DNA of 64,000 bases from Brevibacterium daeguense. GTDB lineage: Bacteria > Actinomycetota > Actinomycetes > Actinomycetales > Brevibacteriaceae. Location of the stretch: positions 1 through 64,000 of the forward strand of contig NZ_JAJTWW010000002.1 of NCBI RefSeq assembly GCF_021729135.1, in the 5' to 3' direction. The notes beneath the pieces are model-generated. The model was not told the DNA's origin. It did no database searches and saw only the letters and a program-made list of their open reading frames with translations. The position numbers and the translations under genes were made by a program. This document shows, one piece after another, positions 63,022-64,000 of the stretch (position 1 is the stretch's first letter; every line of letters starts with the position of its first letter).

Positions 63022-64000
63022 ATGACACGGATTTCGGTCATCGGTTGTGGCTATCTGGGGGCTGTGCATGCTGCGGCGATGGCGTCGTTGGGTCATGAGG
63101 TGTGCGGTGTCGACGTGGATGCGGCCAAGATCGAGGCGTTGTCGGCGGCGCGGGCGCCGTTCTTCGAGCCGGGGCTGGGGGAGCTGCTGGCTGCCGGGTT
63201 GGAGTCGGGGCGGTTGTCGTTCTCGACGGAGTTCGCCGCGGCTGCGGGGGCGTCGGTGCATTTCGTGTGTGTGGGCACACCGCAGCGCAAGGGTGAGTTC
63301 GCCGCGGATATGACGTATGTGGACGCGGCGGTGGAGTCGTTGCTGCCGGTGCTGTCGGCGGGCGATCTGGTGGTAGGCAAGTCGACGGTGCCGGTGGGCT
63401 CGGCTGCCCGGTTGGCGGAGTCGGTGCGGGATGCCGGGGGTGAGCTGGCGTGGAATCCGGAGTTCCTGCGGGAGGGGCATGCGGTGGAGGACACGGTGAC
63501 TCCCGATCGGCTGGTGTACGGGGTGCCTGCTGGCGCGGCCGGTGAGCGTGCGGTGGCGGTGCTGGATGAGGTGTATGCGCCGATTCTGGCGGCGGGCACG
63601 CCGCGGTTGGTCGCGGATTACGCGACGGCGGAGTTGGTGAAGACGGCGGCGAATTCGTTCTTGGCCACGAAGATCTCGTTCATCAATGCGATGGCGGAGC
63701 TGTGTGAGGCGGCCGGGGGTGACGTGACGGTGCTGGCGGATGCGATCGGGATGGATGATCGGATCGGGCGGAAGTTCCTGAATGCGGGGCTGGGCTTCGG
63801 GGGTGGGTGTCTGCCGAAGGACATTCGGGCGTTCATGGCCCGGGCCGGGGAGCTGGGTGCTGATCAGGCGGTGGCGTTCCTGCGGGAGATCGATTCGATC
63901 AATATGCGCAGGCGGGTGCGGATGGTGGACCTGGCCCGCGAGGTGGTGGATGGGTCGTTCATCGGGAAGCGGATCACGGTGCTGGGGGCGGCGTTCAAGC
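63022..64000 (+). CDS. UDP-glucose/GDP-mannose dehydrogenase family protein (3' end beyond the window)
   Basis: Oxidises a nucleotide sugar to the uronate for surface polysaccharide. The first 326 residues are present: the NAD fold VIGCGYLG (6-13), VCVGTPQRKGEF, KSTVPVGS, NPEFLREGHAVEDT, LVKTAANSFLATKISFINAMAE and the catalytic Cys in GLGFGGGCLPKDIRAF. ATG at 63022. Codons end mostly in G (GCG, GTG, CTG, CGG), unlike the C-ending codons of neighbouring genes, which hints at separate ancestry. UDP-glucose 6-dehydrogenase (Ugd) is the likeliest member. Confidence 0.9.
   Translation, partial: MTRISVIGCGYLGAVHAAAMASLGHEVCGVDVDAAKIEALSAARAPFFEPGLGELLAAGLESGRLSFSTEFAAAAGASVHFVCVGTPQRKGEFAADMTYVDAAVESLLPVLSAGDLVVGKSTVPVGSAARLAESVRDAGGELAWNPEFLREGHAVEDTVTPDRLVYGVPAGAAGERAVAVLDEVYAPILAAGTPRLVADYATAELVKTAANSFLATKISFINAMAELCEAAGGDVTVLADAIGMDDRIGRKFLNAGLGFGGGCLPKDIRAFMARAGELGADQAVAFLREIDSINMRRRVRMVDLAREVVDGSFIGKRITVLGAAFK

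Overview
The window is GC-rich, densely coded actinobacterial DNA. The gene order follows the conserved actinobacterial backbone known from Mycobacterium (the Rv2698-dut-Rv2674 and recO-uppS-glyS-dgt-dnaG neighbourhoods). Other markers are a coproporphyrin-dependent heme cluster (hemE, CgoX-type oxidase, HemQ), a DUF222/HNH protein, a long GapB-type GAPDH and many leaderless promoters. A Micrococcales member such as Brevibacterium fits best. That placement is inferred from gene content and was not tested. No rRNA, tRNA, CRISPR array, insertion sequence or prophage was found.

Layout. 1-7.9 kb: DUF3093, dut, DUF3710, an OB-fold protein, two TrkA-type RCK proteins, a divergent KimA-like K+ importer, and a TRAM-domain RNA methyltransferase. 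8.2-12.8 kb: aconitase with an 18-bp palindromic operator, and a MatC-type permease. 13-20.7 kb: dxs, then the convergent DUF3000-RNase D pair, then hemE, the protoporphyrinogen/coproporphyrinogen oxidase and hemQ. 21-28.2 kb: DUF222/HNH, GNAT and msrB, an alpha/beta hydrolase, a pyrimidine reductase and an L,D-transpeptidase. 28.3-44.4 kb: a DUF6636-like membrane protein, leuA preceded by a leucine-rich leader peptide and attenuator hairpins, recO-uppS, a DEAD-box helicase, glyS, a lactate-permease relative and dusB-dgt-dnaG. 44.6-48.6 kb: an operon of TetR regulator, DHA2 efflux pump, 2-hydroxyacid dehydrogenase and membrane protein. 48.8-64 kb: gap-glpK, a 3-methyladenine glycosylase, DedA, a glutathionyl-hydroquinone reductase-like protein, an FUSC protein, acyl-CoA ligase, leuS, nadE, a small membrane protein and the start of a UDP-glucose dehydrogenase whose codon use differs from its neighbours.

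The most unusual structure is not a gene. Almost every intergenic gap is filled with short-period (about 16-36 bp) degenerate tandem repeats. In many cases the first unit is the 3' end of the adjacent gene, stop codon included, so the gene end is echoed downstream. The same process appears to have invaded coding ends and linkers (L,D-transpeptidase, lactate-permease relative, HemE tail, DusB and GNAT N-termini, and possibly the DnaG linker) and to have duplicated the dut promoter. A plausible but untested explanation is unrepaired replication slippage in a lineage without MutS/MutL.

Regulation visible in the sequence: at least eight genes have a TANNNT -10 element 6-8 nt before the start codon, which implies leaderless mRNAs. 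Translational coupling through ATGA or GTGA overlaps links DUF3000-rnd, hemE-cgoX, recO-uppS, dusB-dgt and the TetR operon.
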